Below are positions 35,443 to 46,297 of a stretch of 64,000 nucleotides of DNA, one piece after another (the stretch's first letter is position 1; every line of letters starts with the position of its first letter). A model generated the notes under the pieces. That model ran no database searches, was not told the origin of the DNA, and saw only the letters and a list, made by a program, of their open reading frames with translations. The position numbers and the translations under genes were made by a program. Source of the DNA: AP-15 sp963787425 (GTDB lineage Bacteria > Pseudomonadota > Alphaproteobacteria > ATCC43930 > CGMCC-115725); NCBI GenBank assembly GCA_963787425.1, contig CAWBCV010000019.1, positions 62,001 through 126,000 on the forward strand. Reading direction: 5' to 3'.

Positions 35443-36075
35443 GAACGCCCCACCAGATAGATCGCCGGAAAGAGAAATATCCAAACCGTGTCGACAAAGC
35501 TCCAATAGAGGCCGACCACCTCGAGCGGCGCGTAATAGGCGGGGGTCAAATCGCCCCGACGCACCCGCCACAGCATGTACAAAATCAGACCGATCCCGAT
35601 CGACAGGTGAAGGGCGTGCAGGCCAGTGGCGATGAAGTAGAATACCCAGAACAATTGGCCGGCCGGCGCCTCCCCCGGCTTCATCAAGAAATTGACCGCG
35701 GGGACGACCTGATCGTCATAGTCGGAATACCATTCATAGCCTTTGACGCAGACAAACGCGATGCCGAGAAACGCGGTGGCGAGCAGCCAGAAACGCAGAT
35801 CGCGGCGGCGCCCTTCGGCGGCTGCATTGATCGACAGCACCATTGTCAGGCTGCTGGTCAAGAGGATCCCGATATTGACGCTGCCGCACCAAAGCACCGC
35901 GTCCTTGCCGGCGTGCGCAAACTCCTCGGGATAGGCGTTGCGGTAGATGAAATAAGTGAAGATAAGAGCGCCAAAGAACAGCGTCTCGGTCGCGATGAAT
36001 ACCCACATGCCGAGCTGCGCCGTCTCGCCCTGCTGCGCGAGCGTCGCATATTGCATCTCCGGCTGCAGGATCCGG

Positions 36076-36083
<8 letters not shown>
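35439..36083 (-). CDS. coxC: Cytochrome c oxidase subunit III
   Basis: 214 residues, about five membrane helices: LGMWVFIATETLFFGALIFT, SVNIGILLTSSLTMVLSINA, FWLLATAFLGIAFVCVKGYE, FWVFYFIATGLHALHLSIGI and WSFVDTVWIFLFPAIYLVG. The Glu of ETLFFGAL and the ending VDTVWIFLFP are subunit III hallmarks. It overlaps coxA by 8 nt and subunit IV by 4 nt. Confidence 0.9.
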
Positions 36084-37713
<1,630 letters not shown>

Positions 37714-37724
37714 CGCGCGCCTTT

Positions 37725-38654
37725 CTATCGGGCTAGGGATTGGATGTAGGCGATCAGCTTCACCAGATCGTCTTCGCCGAGCTGGCCCGAGAAGTTGGGC
37801 ATGACCGGGGGATAGCCGGCGACGGTCTGGGTCCGCGGCAGCAGGATGCAATCGCGCAGATAGCGCTCGTCCGCCCGCACCGTCGACCCGTCCTGCAGGT
37901 GCACGAGACTGCCATAAACGCCTTCGAGCGCCGGCGCGTGCACCGTGCTGTTGGCGCCGTGACAGCCGCTGCAGCCGTATTGGCGGAACAGCACCTCGCC
38001 CTGTTGCGCAAGCGACTCCTTGACGCCCTGATCTGTCAGCCAGCGCGCAAAGGCGGCCGGCTCCATCACGACGACTTCCCCCCTCATATGCGCGTGCTGC
38101 GTACCGCAAAACTCGGAGCATTCGATCTGGTACTCGCCTGTCTTGGTCGCCTTGAACCACAAGGTTTCATAAGTGCCGGGCACGACATCGTGCTTTATGC
38201 GGAATGCCGGAATATAAAAACTGTGGATCACGTCCTGCGACGCGAGCACCAGCCGCACGGTCTTTCCGACCGGGACGTGCAGCGCATCGATCTCGCGCTG
38301 CCCGCCCGGGTGCTCCATCTTCCACATCCACTGCTTGCCGACGACATAGACTTCGAGGTCGCCGGAGGGCGATTTGTAGAGCCAGATATAAATGCCGGCA
38401 CCCCAGACAAAGAGCACCAGAAAGAGGGCAAGCGTAGCGGTGGTCCAGCCGATCTCCCATACCCAAGTCTTCTGCATCGGGTTCGCGCGCGACGCGCTGC
38501 TGCCGCGCCGATAGCGCAGGCAAAACGAAAACATCAGCCAGACGACCAGCAGCAGGATCAGGCCGCAGACGCCGAGCTCGGCAATAAACAGGTTGTTCAC
38601 CGCCTCGCCATTGACGGCGGCAGTATTTGGCCAGAACGGCACCCAGCTGTGCAT
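37725..38654 (-). CDS. coxB: Cytochrome c oxidase subunit II with fused cytochrome c domain (caa3)
   Basis: 309 residues. Two N-terminal helices (LFIAELGVCGLILLLVVWLM, TLALFLVLFVWGAGIYIWLY) anchor a CuA cupredoxin domain with all ligands in CSEFCGTQHAHMRGEV. A C-terminal class I cytochrome c domain carries the haem motif CSGCH and a distal Met in PPVMPNFSGQL. This CuA plus haem c layout defines caa3-type subunit II. There is no clear lipoprotein signal. It lies 7 nt after the Sco-like gene. Confidence 0.95.
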   Translation of the reverse strand: MHSWVPFWPNTAAVNGEAVNNLFIAELGVCGLILLLVVWLMFSFCLRYRRGSSASRANPMQKTWVWEIGWTTATLALFLVLFVWGAGIYIWLYKSPSGDLEVYVVGKQWMWKMEHPGGQREIDALHVPVGKTVRLVLASQDVIHSFYIPAFRIKHDVVPGTYETLWFKATKTGEYQIECSEFCGTQHAHMRGEVVVMEPAAFARWLTDQGVKESLAQQGEVLFRQYGCSGCHGANSTVHAPALEGVYGSLVHLQDGSTVRADERYLRDCILLPRTQTVAGYPPVMPNFSGQLGEDDLVKLIAYIQSLAR

Positions 38655-38661
38655 CGCCGCC

Positions 38662-39453
38662 TCAGCGGTGACGCCGCCGCCGGATCGCGGCGAAGATCAC
38701 GATGAGAGCAGTAATTCCCGCAAGATTGGCGAGCGCGAAGGCCGCCTCGATCGGCAATGTGTAGCGGCCGAGCCGGGTGCCGCCGCCGCGGCAGAGCAGG
38801 AGCAGTCGGGTCAGTGGGCCCGAGGCTCTGCCTTGCGCCGCATCCGCCAGCCCGGCCCGCAAATCGGATGGGTGCAAATTGGGGTCGAGCATGTAGCGGC
38901 TGATGCTGCCGTCGGGAGCCGCCACGACGAAGCCCGCGGGATGCAAATATTGGCCGAGCGCCGCATCGTAGCGATAACGAAAGCCAATTGTGTCGGCAAT
39001 GCGCTGCAGCACCGGCTGCGGCCCCGTCAGAAAATGCCAGCCTTCATCGCCTCCCGGGTGGCGGTAGCCGGCGAGATACTTAGCCTTGGCTGCCACCGCA
39101 TCGGCGGGCGTATCGCGTGGATCGATGCTGATCGCCACCACCTGGAAGTCGCGGCCGGCATCGAGCGGCAGCGGATCGAGCGCCGCTACGACGTTCTCCA
39201 GGGTCAAGCCGCACAGGGTCTTGCAACGGAGATACTCGAGCACCAGCACCACCGGCTTCCCAGCGAAGTATTGCCCGAGAGCGGCCGCGCGGCCCTGCTC
39301 GTCGATCAGGTTGAAACCGAGCGGCAAATGCGCGCCGGGATGCGGCTGAAACGCGAAATCAGAGAGATCATCGCCCGCCAGAGCTTCGAAAGAAAACCCC
39401 AGCACCGCCAATACCGGCGCCGCCAAGACCAGCGCAGCCAAGGCAGCTCTCAT
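38662..39453 (-). CDS. SCO1/SenC-family copper chaperone, with C-terminal membrane helix
   Basis: 263 residues. A signal segment (ALAALVLAAPVLAVLGFSF) leads into a thioredoxin-like fold. The copper-binding CxxxC is present as CKTLC inside LEYLRCKTLCGLTL, with the third ligand His in GQYLHPAGFVV. A C-terminal helix (AFALANLAGITALIVIFAAI) anchors it. The protein likely loads the CuA site of the adjacent CoxB. It overlaps the upstream gene by 4 nt. Confidence 0.85.
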   Translation of the reverse strand: MRAALAALVLAAPVLAVLGFSFEALAGDDLSDFAFQPHPGAHLPLGFNLIDEQGRAAALGQYFAGKPVVLVLEYLRCKTLCGLTLENVVAALDPLPLDAGRDFQVVAISIDPRDTPADAVAAKAKYLAGYRHPGGDEGWHFLTGPQPVLQRIADTIGFRYRYDAALGQYLHPAGFVVAAPDGSISRYMLDPNLHPSDLRAGLADAAQGRASGPLTRLLLLCRGGGTRLGRYTLPIEAAFALANLAGITALIVIFAAIRRRRHR

Positions 39454-39824
39454 GGCTCACCTCGCGGAAAGCCGTCTATCCCTTTCTTGGCGACTTCTTT
39501 CATCGCCTGGTCGATCGGGATATGGACGACGCCTTTCTGCTTGTCGACCCAGTAATAGCTGTTGAGCTGCTTGTCCTCTTCACCGCGAAATTGTGCAAGA
39601 TCGGCCGGCGGATTGGTTTGCAGGCGCGGGGCCGGCGGCTCGATGGTCAATGCGCGGCCGACATCCGAGACGGCCCGCGGAAACGCGCCGATCAGCACAA
39701 GCGTCGCAATCACCAGAAATAGGAATGTTCCCACCAAGATCAGGCCGACCATGCCGAGCGGCCAATCCGACCGCTCATAGGCGGTGTCGGGGTTGCTTTC
39801 GACGTGCACGTCGAGATCAGCCAT
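39450..39824 (-). CDS. Small single-helix membrane protein of the ACIII/caa3 operon
   Basis: 124 residues: a short cytoplasmic start, one helix (LGMVGLILVGTFLFLVIATL), and an exported tail with LNSYYWVDKQKGVVHIPIDQ and AMKEVAKKGIDGFP. A VxIPIDxAM tail of this sort is seen in small proteins of alternative complex III operons, which supports a structural role in complex III or the oxidase. It overlaps actF by 8 nt and the Sco-like gene by 4 nt. Confidence 0.65.
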   Translation of the reverse strand: MADLDVHVESNPDTAYERSDWPLGMVGLILVGTFLFLVIATLVLIGAFPRAVSDVGRALTIEPPAPRLQTNPPADLAQFRGEEDKQLNSYYWVDKQKGVVHIPIDQAMKEVAKKGIDGFPRGEP

Positions 39825-40925
39825 GATGGGGCTTCCAGACCTGGAGCGCCCCCGCGGCTAGAATGCCGCCATAGCGCATCCGCCGCAGGAACAGCAGCAG
39901 CAGCAGCCCGCCCAAAGCCAGGATCGCGCCGACATCGAGCCAGAACGGGCCGGCCTCGCGAAACTCCGGCAGCACCTGCCACCATGTGTCGGCCACCCGA
40001 CTGAGCAGGATCAGCACGCACACCGTGGTCACCACGCCGAGGCTGCGCTTGCCCGGTTGGGCGAGCAGCGCAAAAAACGGAACAAAGAACCCCAACCCGA
40101 CGGCGACGAACAGGGCCGGGACCCAAACGCCCGTCATGCGGATCAGATACCAGGGGATCTCGCCCTTGAGGTTCGACTCCCAAACGATCAGGAACTGGCA
40201 GAACCCGACATAGGCCCAGAAGATCGTGGTGGCGAGCAGGATCGCGGCCATGTCGGCCATGTGATCGCGACGGCTCCCCGGTCCCGCACCGGTCACCGCG
40301 ACGACCAGCAGGACTAAGGCGAGACCGGTGTTGAACCAGCCGGCTCCGGCGATCATCATGAAGACCGACGACCAGAAGGTCGGCTCGAGCGACATGATCC
40401 AGTCGATCGACGCAAAGCTGGCCGAGAAAGCGAGCACGACGAGACCGACCCCGCTGAGCCATGACAGGGCCGGCGCGATCGGCTCCCCGCCCAGGCGCGG
40501 CCCCCACAGCGCATAGGCGGCGAGCAAGTTCCACAGCACGATGTAAATCGCGTAGCGCAGAACAAAAGCGCTGTTGTTGAGGTAGAAGGTGTTGCCGAGG
40601 CTCGTCGCGGGGTGCGTCCAGCTGTAGAGGTGGTGCAGTCCGATAAAGGCAGGGATCCCGGCGAGGGTGGCGAGCGGCATCGTCGCAATCGCGGCATCGA
40701 GCACGGGCCGGGCGGTCGCCATCCATCGTCCACCGGTCAGATCGTGGACCAGCACCAGGGTCAGCGCCCCGAGCGGCACACCTAGCCAAAACAGAAAAGT
40801 GCAAAGCCAAGCGCGGAAAAATCCCGCGACATCCATCGCGGCGCCCACGGCGCAGCCGCAACGCCGAGAACCATCACGCAGAGCGAGACCAGGTTCAGCC
40901 TGGTCCAGACGCGATTTGCTGTCAT
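39817..40925 (-). CDS. actF: Alternative complex III subunit ActF (1-nt frameshift near the start)
   Basis: The start is an ATG at 40925 overlapping the actE stop (ATGA), reading MTANRVWTRLNLVSLCVMVL and a first helix. About 30 codons in, near 40836-40850, the frame must change to continue as AGFFRAWLCTFLFWLGVPLG and on to the stop at 39817. The span, 1109 nt, is one short of a multiple of three. Without the shift the first frame stops at about 40782. The main part has around nine further helices and matches the NrfD-like ActF quinol-interacting subunit. This may be a sequencing error, a recent mutation, or re-initiation at ATG 40836. Confidence 0.75.
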
Positions 40926-41431
40926 TGCAGGTTCTGCCGCTGGTCGGGCGGAACATCGGCGAGCTGCGAAGTTTCGCTCGCCTGCAATGCCCGAATATAG
41001 GCAATGATCGCCCAACGGTCCGCCGGCTCGACACGCGCGGCGTATGGATACATGGCTCCGTAACCGTGGGTAATGACGTCGTAGAAATGCTGCACCGGCG
41101 CCTCGCGCAGTCGCTCGATGTAATAGGAGGGCGGTGACGGAAAGCCGCGTTGAACGATCATGCCATGACCGTCGCCGACGCGGCTGTGGCACGGCGCGCA
41201 ATAAATGTCGAAACGCTGCTGACCGCGCTCGATCAGCGCCAGTGTGACGGGCGGCGGCGGCGCGGGCTTTTCGTCGCGCGCGACGATCCCCGGCGGCGGC
41301 AGAGCCGGCCAATTCGCCTCGGCCCCATAGGGCAGCGTAAACGGCAGCCGCTTTGGCTGATTGGCCATGTTGTCGCACGCCGCCATGGCCGTTCCGATGG
41401 CGGCGATTAGGATGACGAGTGTCAGCCTCAC
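40922..41431 (-). CDS. actE: Alternative complex III subunit ActE, lipoprotein cytochrome c
   Basis: 169 residues from a GTG at 41431 that overlaps the actD stop (GTGA). The signal VILIAAIGTAMAAC has a lipobox-like MAAC cleavage site. One haem c site is present (CAPCH) and the distal Met is likely in YGAMYPYAARV. It accepts electrons within the complex and probably passes them to the caa3 cytochrome domain. Confidence 0.85.
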   Translation of the reverse strand: MRLTLVILIAAIGTAMAACDNMANQPKRLPFTLPYGAEANWPALPPPGIVARDEKPAPPPPVTLALIERGQQRFDIYCAPCHSRVGDGHGMIVQRGFPSPPSYYIERLREAPVQHFYDVITHGYGAMYPYAARVEPADRWAIIAYIRALQASETSQLADVPPDQRQNLQ

Positions 41432-41967
41432 TCGGACACCTCGGAAACGCGCTCTGCGCCGTGGCGCTCGAAAACGCGGCGGATGTGTTGCGGCTCGAAG
41501 CTCGGATCGTCCGCCCCGACGCACAGAAAAAAACGGTCCACCGATGCGCGCGCGAAATCGTCCGCCGCGAAGACCGGGTGATGGAGGCGGGGCAGCCGAC
41601 AGGACGCCAGCAACGCAAAAAACCCGGCGGCCATGGCAAACAGCAGGGTAAACTCGAAATCCGCCACGCCAAAAGCCGGCCAGCTGTTGTGCGGCCGCCC
41701 GCCGACGTTGATCGGATAATTCAGCACCTCGTCCCAGGCCTGGATGAAATAGCCCCAGACCGCCCCGATCACGGCGCCGACAAAGATCACCAGCGGCAGC
41801 CGGCTACGGCGCCCGGGGCGCAACACCTCGTCGAGCTCTTCGACCGGGTAGGGCGTGTAAGCTTCGAGCTCGCGGAAGCCGAGCGAGCGGAGATACCGCG
41901 CTGCATCGACGACCGCGTCGGGTGAGGCGAAGGCGCCGATGACGCCGTGCAGTGCGCGCTCGCTCAT
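41428..41967 (-). CDS. actD: Alternative complex III subunit ActD
   Basis: 179 residues, ATG at 41967 overlapping the actC stop by 4 nt. The N-terminal domain has ALHGVIGAFASPDAVVDAAR and FRELEAYTPYPVEELDEVL, typical of the DUF3341/ActD family. Two helices follow (PLVIFVGAVIGAVWGYFIQA, FTLLFAMAAGFFALLAS). The C-terminal part ends with a globular DRFFLCVGADDP stretch. Confidence 0.88.
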   Translation of the reverse strand: MSERALHGVIGAFASPDAVVDAARYLRSLGFRELEAYTPYPVEELDEVLRPGRRSRLPLVIFVGAVIGAVWGYFIQAWDEVLNYPINVGGRPHNSWPAFGVADFEFTLLFAMAAGFFALLASCRLPRLHHPVFAADDFARASVDRFFLCVGADDPSFEPQHIRRVFERHGAERVSEVSE

Positions 41968-43325
41968 TGGGAGCCATTTTTCTCGACGAGTTCGCGCACC
42001 TCGGCGATCGAGATGATCGGCAATATCCGCAGGATCAGGAAGAACAAGCTCAGGAACAGACCGATCGTCCCGGCCAGCGTCGCCCAGTCCCACAGGGTCG
42101 GATAAAAATTGCCCCACTCGGATGGCATGTAGTTGCGGTGCAGACTGGTTATGACGATGACAAAGCGCTCCAGCCACATGCCGACGATGATGCCGAGCGA
42201 AATCAGAAACAGCAGGACCTCGTTGCGGCGGACGGCCGGCAGCCACAACAGCTGCGGGATCACGATGTTGAGCGCCAGCTTTGCCCAATAAGACGGCGCG
42301 TAAAGCCCGAATATGCGGGCGCCGAACATCGTGCGCTCGGCGACGTCGCTGCCGTAATACGCTCCCCACGCTTCCCATAGGTAGGAGTAGCCGAGCATCA
42401 CGCTGCCGACGAGCATCACTTTGGCGAGCGCGTTCAAATGGTACTCGGTGATGATGTCCTCGAAATGGTAGCCGTGGCGAATTGGAATGGTCAGCATGAT
42501 CACCAGCGCGAGCCCCGAAATGACCGCGCCAAAGAAAAAGTAGGGCGGGAATTGGGTCGAGTGCCAACCGGGGGTGATGCCGCCGGCGAAATCGAGGCCG
42601 ACGACGCTGTGCACCGAGATGACCATCGGCGCCATGATCGCCGCCATGATGAAGTAGACCGTCTGATGGTTGCGCCAGTGGCGCGCCGAGCCGCGCCAGC
42701 CGAGGGCGAGAATGCCGTAAAAGATCTGCGTGCGCCGATGTTGCGCCAGGTCGCGTATAGTGGCGAGGTCGGGCAACAACCCGATATAATAATACATGAT
42801 CGACATCAAAATGTAGCAAAGCAGGCAGACGAAGTCCCAGAGCAGCGGGCTGCGGAATTGCGGCCACACTCCCATCACGTTCGAATACGGGAATAGCCAA
42901 TAGAACAGGCCGGGCCGGCCGATGTGCAAAATCGGCATGACGCCGGCGCACGCCGCGGCGGACAGCATCATCGACTCAGCAATCCGGTTGGTCGCCGAGC
43001 GCCACGGCGAACGAGTCAGATAGAACAGCGCCGAGACGATCGTGCCGCCACTCGCCAGCGCGATCCACCACACATATTCGGAGATCGCAAAACCCCAGGC
43101 GACCGGGATGTTGACACCCCAAACGCCGATGCCGTTGATGAACAGCCAGGCCACCGCGACGACGAGGGTCAAGAACAGGGCCAGCGATATGCCGAAGCCG
43201 ATCCACCACCAGCGCGGCGCATGCGGCTGCAGCACGCGGTCGCTGACTTCCTCGCTCAGCGAGCGCAAGGTCACGCCCGGTCTGACGACTGGCGCCTCGC
43301 TCGGAAGCTGCGCAAAGACGCTCAC
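41964..43325 (-). CDS. actC: Alternative complex III subunit ActC (NrfD/PsrC-like)
   Basis: 453 residues from a GTG at 43325 that overlaps the actB stop (GTGA). About ten membrane helices, including WWWIGFGISLALFLTLVVAV, GFAISEYVWWIALASGGTIV and ISLGIIVGMWLERFVIVITS. The family forms the membrane quinol-oxidising module of alternative complex III. The 4-nt overlaps on both sides imply translational coupling and fixed stoichiometry. Confidence 0.92.
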   Translation of the reverse strand: MSVFAQLPSEAPVVRPGVTLRSLSEEVSDRVLQPHAPRWWWIGFGISLALFLTLVVAVAWLFINGIGVWGVNIPVAWGFAISEYVWWIALASGGTIVSALFYLTRSPWRSATNRIAESMMLSAAACAGVMPILHIGRPGLFYWLFPYSNVMGVWPQFRSPLLWDFVCLLCYILMSIMYYYIGLLPDLATIRDLAQHRRTQIFYGILALGWRGSARHWRNHQTVYFIMAAIMAPMVISVHSVVGLDFAGGITPGWHSTQFPPYFFFGAVISGLALVIMLTIPIRHGYHFEDIITEYHLNALAKVMLVGSVMLGYSYLWEAWGAYYGSDVAERTMFGARIFGLYAPSYWAKLALNIVIPQLLWLPAVRRNEVLLFLISLGIIVGMWLERFVIVITSLHRNYMPSEWGNFYPTLWDWATLAGTIGLFLSLFFLILRILPIISIAEVRELVEKNGSQ

Positions 43326-46297
43326 GCCTTGTCGCTCTCGATCAGCGGATTGGGGTTGCGGATGATCGCCGCATAGCTGGTGCGCGGCCGGGTGTTGAGC
43401 TCTTCGAGCAGCACGTAATCGAGGGGGCTCGCCTTGCGGCGAGCGACAGCGCTGTCGGTGTCGTTGCGGTCGCCGAAGATGATCGCTTGCGTCGGGCAGC
43501 TCTGCTGACAGGCCGTCACGATCTCTCCGTCGCGCACCCGGCGGTCCTCGCGGTCGGCGTCGATCTGCGCGGTGCGGGTACGCTGGATGCAGTAGGTGCA
43601 TTTCTCCATGACTCCGCGCTCGCGCACGCTCACTTGCGGGTTCCACGATTCCGCCGGCCGCTGTTCTTGGATCGCATAGGCGAAGAAATTGAACCGCCGC
43701 ACCTTGTACGGGCAGTTGTTGGAGCAGAACCGGGTGCCGACGCAGCGGTTGTAGACCATGACGTTAAGGCCATCGTTGTCGTGCACGGTGGCGTGTACCG
43801 GACAGACGACTTCGCAGGGCGCGTTCTCGCAATGCATGCACGGAATCGGCTCGAACGCCACGTCCGGCACATCGGCAGATCCGGAGTAATAGCGGTCGAT
43901 GCGCAACCAGTGCATCTCGCGGCCGGCGAGGACCTGATCCTTGCCGACGACCGGCACGTTGTTTTCGGCCTGGCAGGCGACGACGCAAGCCTGGCAGCCG
44001 ATGCAGGAGTTCAAGTCGATTGCCATCGCCCAGGCGTAGCGAGGATAGCTGTAGCCGGGGTAGAGCGATTCGTCGTTTTCCTTCTGCTCGAGAAAATGTG
44101 GGTTCTTCTGATAATCGGCGAGCGTGCCTTCGTGCACGAGATCGCGCCCGGCGACGCGGTCATGCCCCTGCACGGACGCGAGGCGCCGAGTGTCGCCAGT
44201 CTTGCCGAGCGTCGCGGCCTGGATGAGCCAGGGGGTGTCAAGGCCGCGCAACTGGTACGCATCGAAGCCGATATCGACCCCGAGCCCGCCGGCACGCCGG
44301 CCGAAGCCGAGCGGCAGAGTGATGCAGTCGGGCGCCTGCCCCGGCAAGACAAAGAACGGGGCGCGCACGCTGTGGCCATTCGCGGCAATTGTCAGAACAT
44401 CCTCGGTTTTGACCCCGAGCTTTATTGCCGTCGCCGGCGCGATCAATGCCGCATTGTCCCAGGTGAGCCGGGTGAACGGGCGCGGCATCTCCAATAACCA
44501 TGCATTGTCGGCAAACCGCCCGTCCCAGACCCCCTCGTCAGGACGGAAAAGAAGCGTGAGCCCGGCTTCCGCCGACGCCGGCGGCTCCTTCAGGTCGGCC
44601 GCGAGATCGGATCGCGGCGTGGCCGTGACGGGCGGGGCGGCGCTGTCCTTTACTAGGCCGACCCGCAGCGTTTCGTGCCAGAACGCCTCGAAATCGCCAC
44701 GCCCCTGCTGCTGCGCCTCGGCCTGCCAATAGCTGCGCAGCAAGGTGTAATCGTCGGGCGAGGTGTCGGCCCGCAGCACCGCCAGCAGCTCGTGCGCCGA
44801 ATGGCCGCCGTATAACCTTCGCACCTGCGGCTGTTGGATCGTGATGGTGCCGTCAAAGGCGCGGGCATCGCCCCAGGCTTCGTATTCGTGCGCCGCCGGG
44901 ATGAGCCAAGTGCTCGCCTCGGCAGTCTCGTCTGGATAGAGGGCGAGGCTGACCGACAGCGGCACGCGCTTCAGCGCCGCCGCAAAATCGAGGTCGGCAG
45001 GCGCGGTATAGAGAGGGTTGGTATCCAGCATCAGCAGGGTGTCGACCTTGCCCGCTGCCATATCGGCAGCAAGCTCCTGCAGCGATTTCTGCTGCGACAT
45101 CGGCGAACCCGTCACCGGCTCGATCAACCGAACCGTCGACCCGAAAGCTCCCAGGCTCCCATTGATGATATCGGCCAGCAGATGGATTTCGGCCGGCTGC
45201 TCGCGCCCGGCATGGACGAGAGCGCGGCCGCGATGCTGAACCAAATCCTGCGCCGCCGCTTTGAGCCAGTCCGAGTCTTTGGTCTGCGGCTGCACAACGC
45301 CCTTCGGCCCGGCCCCGACGGCCGAGGCCAGATAGTGCATCGCGCTCAGGATCTCTTCGGGCCGCATCGGGAGACGATGATCCGCCTTCGCTCCGATCAA
45401 GGTCGGTGTGCTCTCGATGGCATAGACCCGGCTCATCTGACCGCCCGTCTCGCCCGGGCGGCGGCGCGCGGCAAATTGGCGGGCATAGACCAAATGCCCC
45501 GGTACCGTGGAGATCAGGTCGCTCTCGACGGCGAATATCACCTCGGCGGAACCGAGGTCGAAAACCCGGTCGAACGGCCGGCCGAAAGCGCGCTCGCAAG
45601 CCGCGAGCTCGTTGTCGCGATGCAACGGCTCCCATTGGTGCCGGCGCATCGCCGGGAATTGCTGCTTCAGGGCCGCGATCTGCGCGCCGAGAGAGGGAGA
45701 GGTCAGGGTTCCGGTGAGCAGCCGGAGCCCCTCGCCGCGCTGCGCCAGCAGCCGCTCGCGCCGCTGATAGAGGGCAGTGACGAAGCTCTCCCAGGTGTCG
45801 ATCTGCCCGTTTCCGACGATCGACTGGGCGCGGCGCGGATCGTAGAGGGTGAGGATGCTCGCCTGCATGATCGCACTGGCCGCGCCGAGGCTCGCCGGAT
45901 GGTCTGGATTGCCCTCGACCTTGACCGGGCGCGCCATTTGATGAGCGACGAGCACGCCGGTTGCATACCCCTCTCGGGTGGTCGCCGTGGCGTAATAGCG
46001 GGCCCGCCCTGGCACGATGCCGGACGGCTGCTCGACATAGGGCAGCAGCTGGCGTGCATTGGGCTCGGGACCGCAGGCGGACAGCCCGCCCAGCGCCATC
46101 GATGCCGCCATCAGCTGCAGAAACCGGCGCCGGTCGAGGGCGCCGAGCACATCCCGGAAGCGCGGCACCTCGCGTTCGACAATCGCTGCGAAGCCGGGCG
46201 TCTCCCCCAGCTCTTCGAGGGTGCGCCAGTAATCTCGGCCAGGGGCATTCATCCCGGAGGCATTCATCCCGGAGGCATTCATCCCAGGGTCACTCAT
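43322..46297 (-). CDS. actB: Alternative complex III subunit ActB (molybdopterin-oxidoreductase-like plus ferredoxin domains)
   Basis: 991 residues from an ATG at 46297 overlapping the actA stop. Residues 5-17 are a short repeat (GMNASGMNASGMNAPG). A Tat-type signal follows (DRRRFLQLMAASMALGG) and ends LSACG, like a lipobox. The middle is a molybdopterin-oxidoreductase fold expected to lack the cofactor. The C-terminal part holds four cubane-type Cys sets: CIGCQACVVAC, CMHCENAPCEVVC, CVGTRFCSNNC and CTYC. It carries electrons from the quinol module toward the cytochrome subunits. Confidence 0.93.
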   Translation of the reverse strand: MSDPGMNASGMNASGMNAPGRDYWRTLEELGETPGFAAIVEREVPRFRDVLGALDRRRFLQLMAASMALGGLSACGPEPNARQLLPYVEQPSGIVPGRARYYATATTREGYATGVLVAHQMARPVKVEGNPDHPASLGAASAIMQASILTLYDPRRAQSIVGNGQIDTWESFVTALYQRRERLLAQRGEGLRLLTGTLTSPSLGAQIAALKQQFPAMRRHQWEPLHRDNELAACERAFGRPFDRVFDLGSAEVIFAVESDLISTVPGHLVYARQFAARRRPGETGGQMSRVYAIESTPTLIGAKADHRLPMRPEEILSAMHYLASAVGAGPKGVVQPQTKDSDWLKAAAQDLVQHRGRALVHAGREQPAEIHLLADIINGSLGAFGSTVRLIEPVTGSPMSQQKSLQELAADMAAGKVDTLLMLDTNPLYTAPADLDFAAALKRVPLSVSLALYPDETAEASTWLIPAAHEYEAWGDARAFDGTITIQQPQVRRLYGGHSAHELLAVLRADTSPDDYTLLRSYWQAEAQQQGRGDFEAFWHETLRVGLVKDSAAPPVTATPRSDLAADLKEPPASAEAGLTLLFRPDEGVWDGRFADNAWLLEMPRPFTRLTWDNAALIAPATAIKLGVKTEDVLTIAANGHSVRAPFFVLPGQAPDCITLPLGFGRRAGGLGVDIGFDAYQLRGLDTPWLIQAATLGKTGDTRRLASVQGHDRVAGRDLVHEGTLADYQKNPHFLEQKENDESLYPGYSYPRYAWAMAIDLNSCIGCQACVVACQAENNVPVVGKDQVLAGREMHWLRIDRYYSGSADVPDVAFEPIPCMHCENAPCEVVCPVHATVHDNDGLNVMVYNRCVGTRFCSNNCPYKVRRFNFFAYAIQEQRPAESWNPQVSVRERGVMEKCTYCIQRTRTAQIDADREDRRVRDGEIVTACQQSCPTQAIIFGDRNDTDSAVARRKASPLDYVLLEELNTRPRTSYAAIIRNPNPLIESDKA
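46258..46291 (-). repeat. 15-bp tandem repeat at the start of actB
   Basis: The plus-strand unit GGAGGCATTCATCCC recurs with a further partial copy, encoding NASGM units just after the start codon. The 15-nt period keeps the frame. It sits ahead of the Tat signal and is unlikely to matter for catalysis. Confidence 0.7.
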
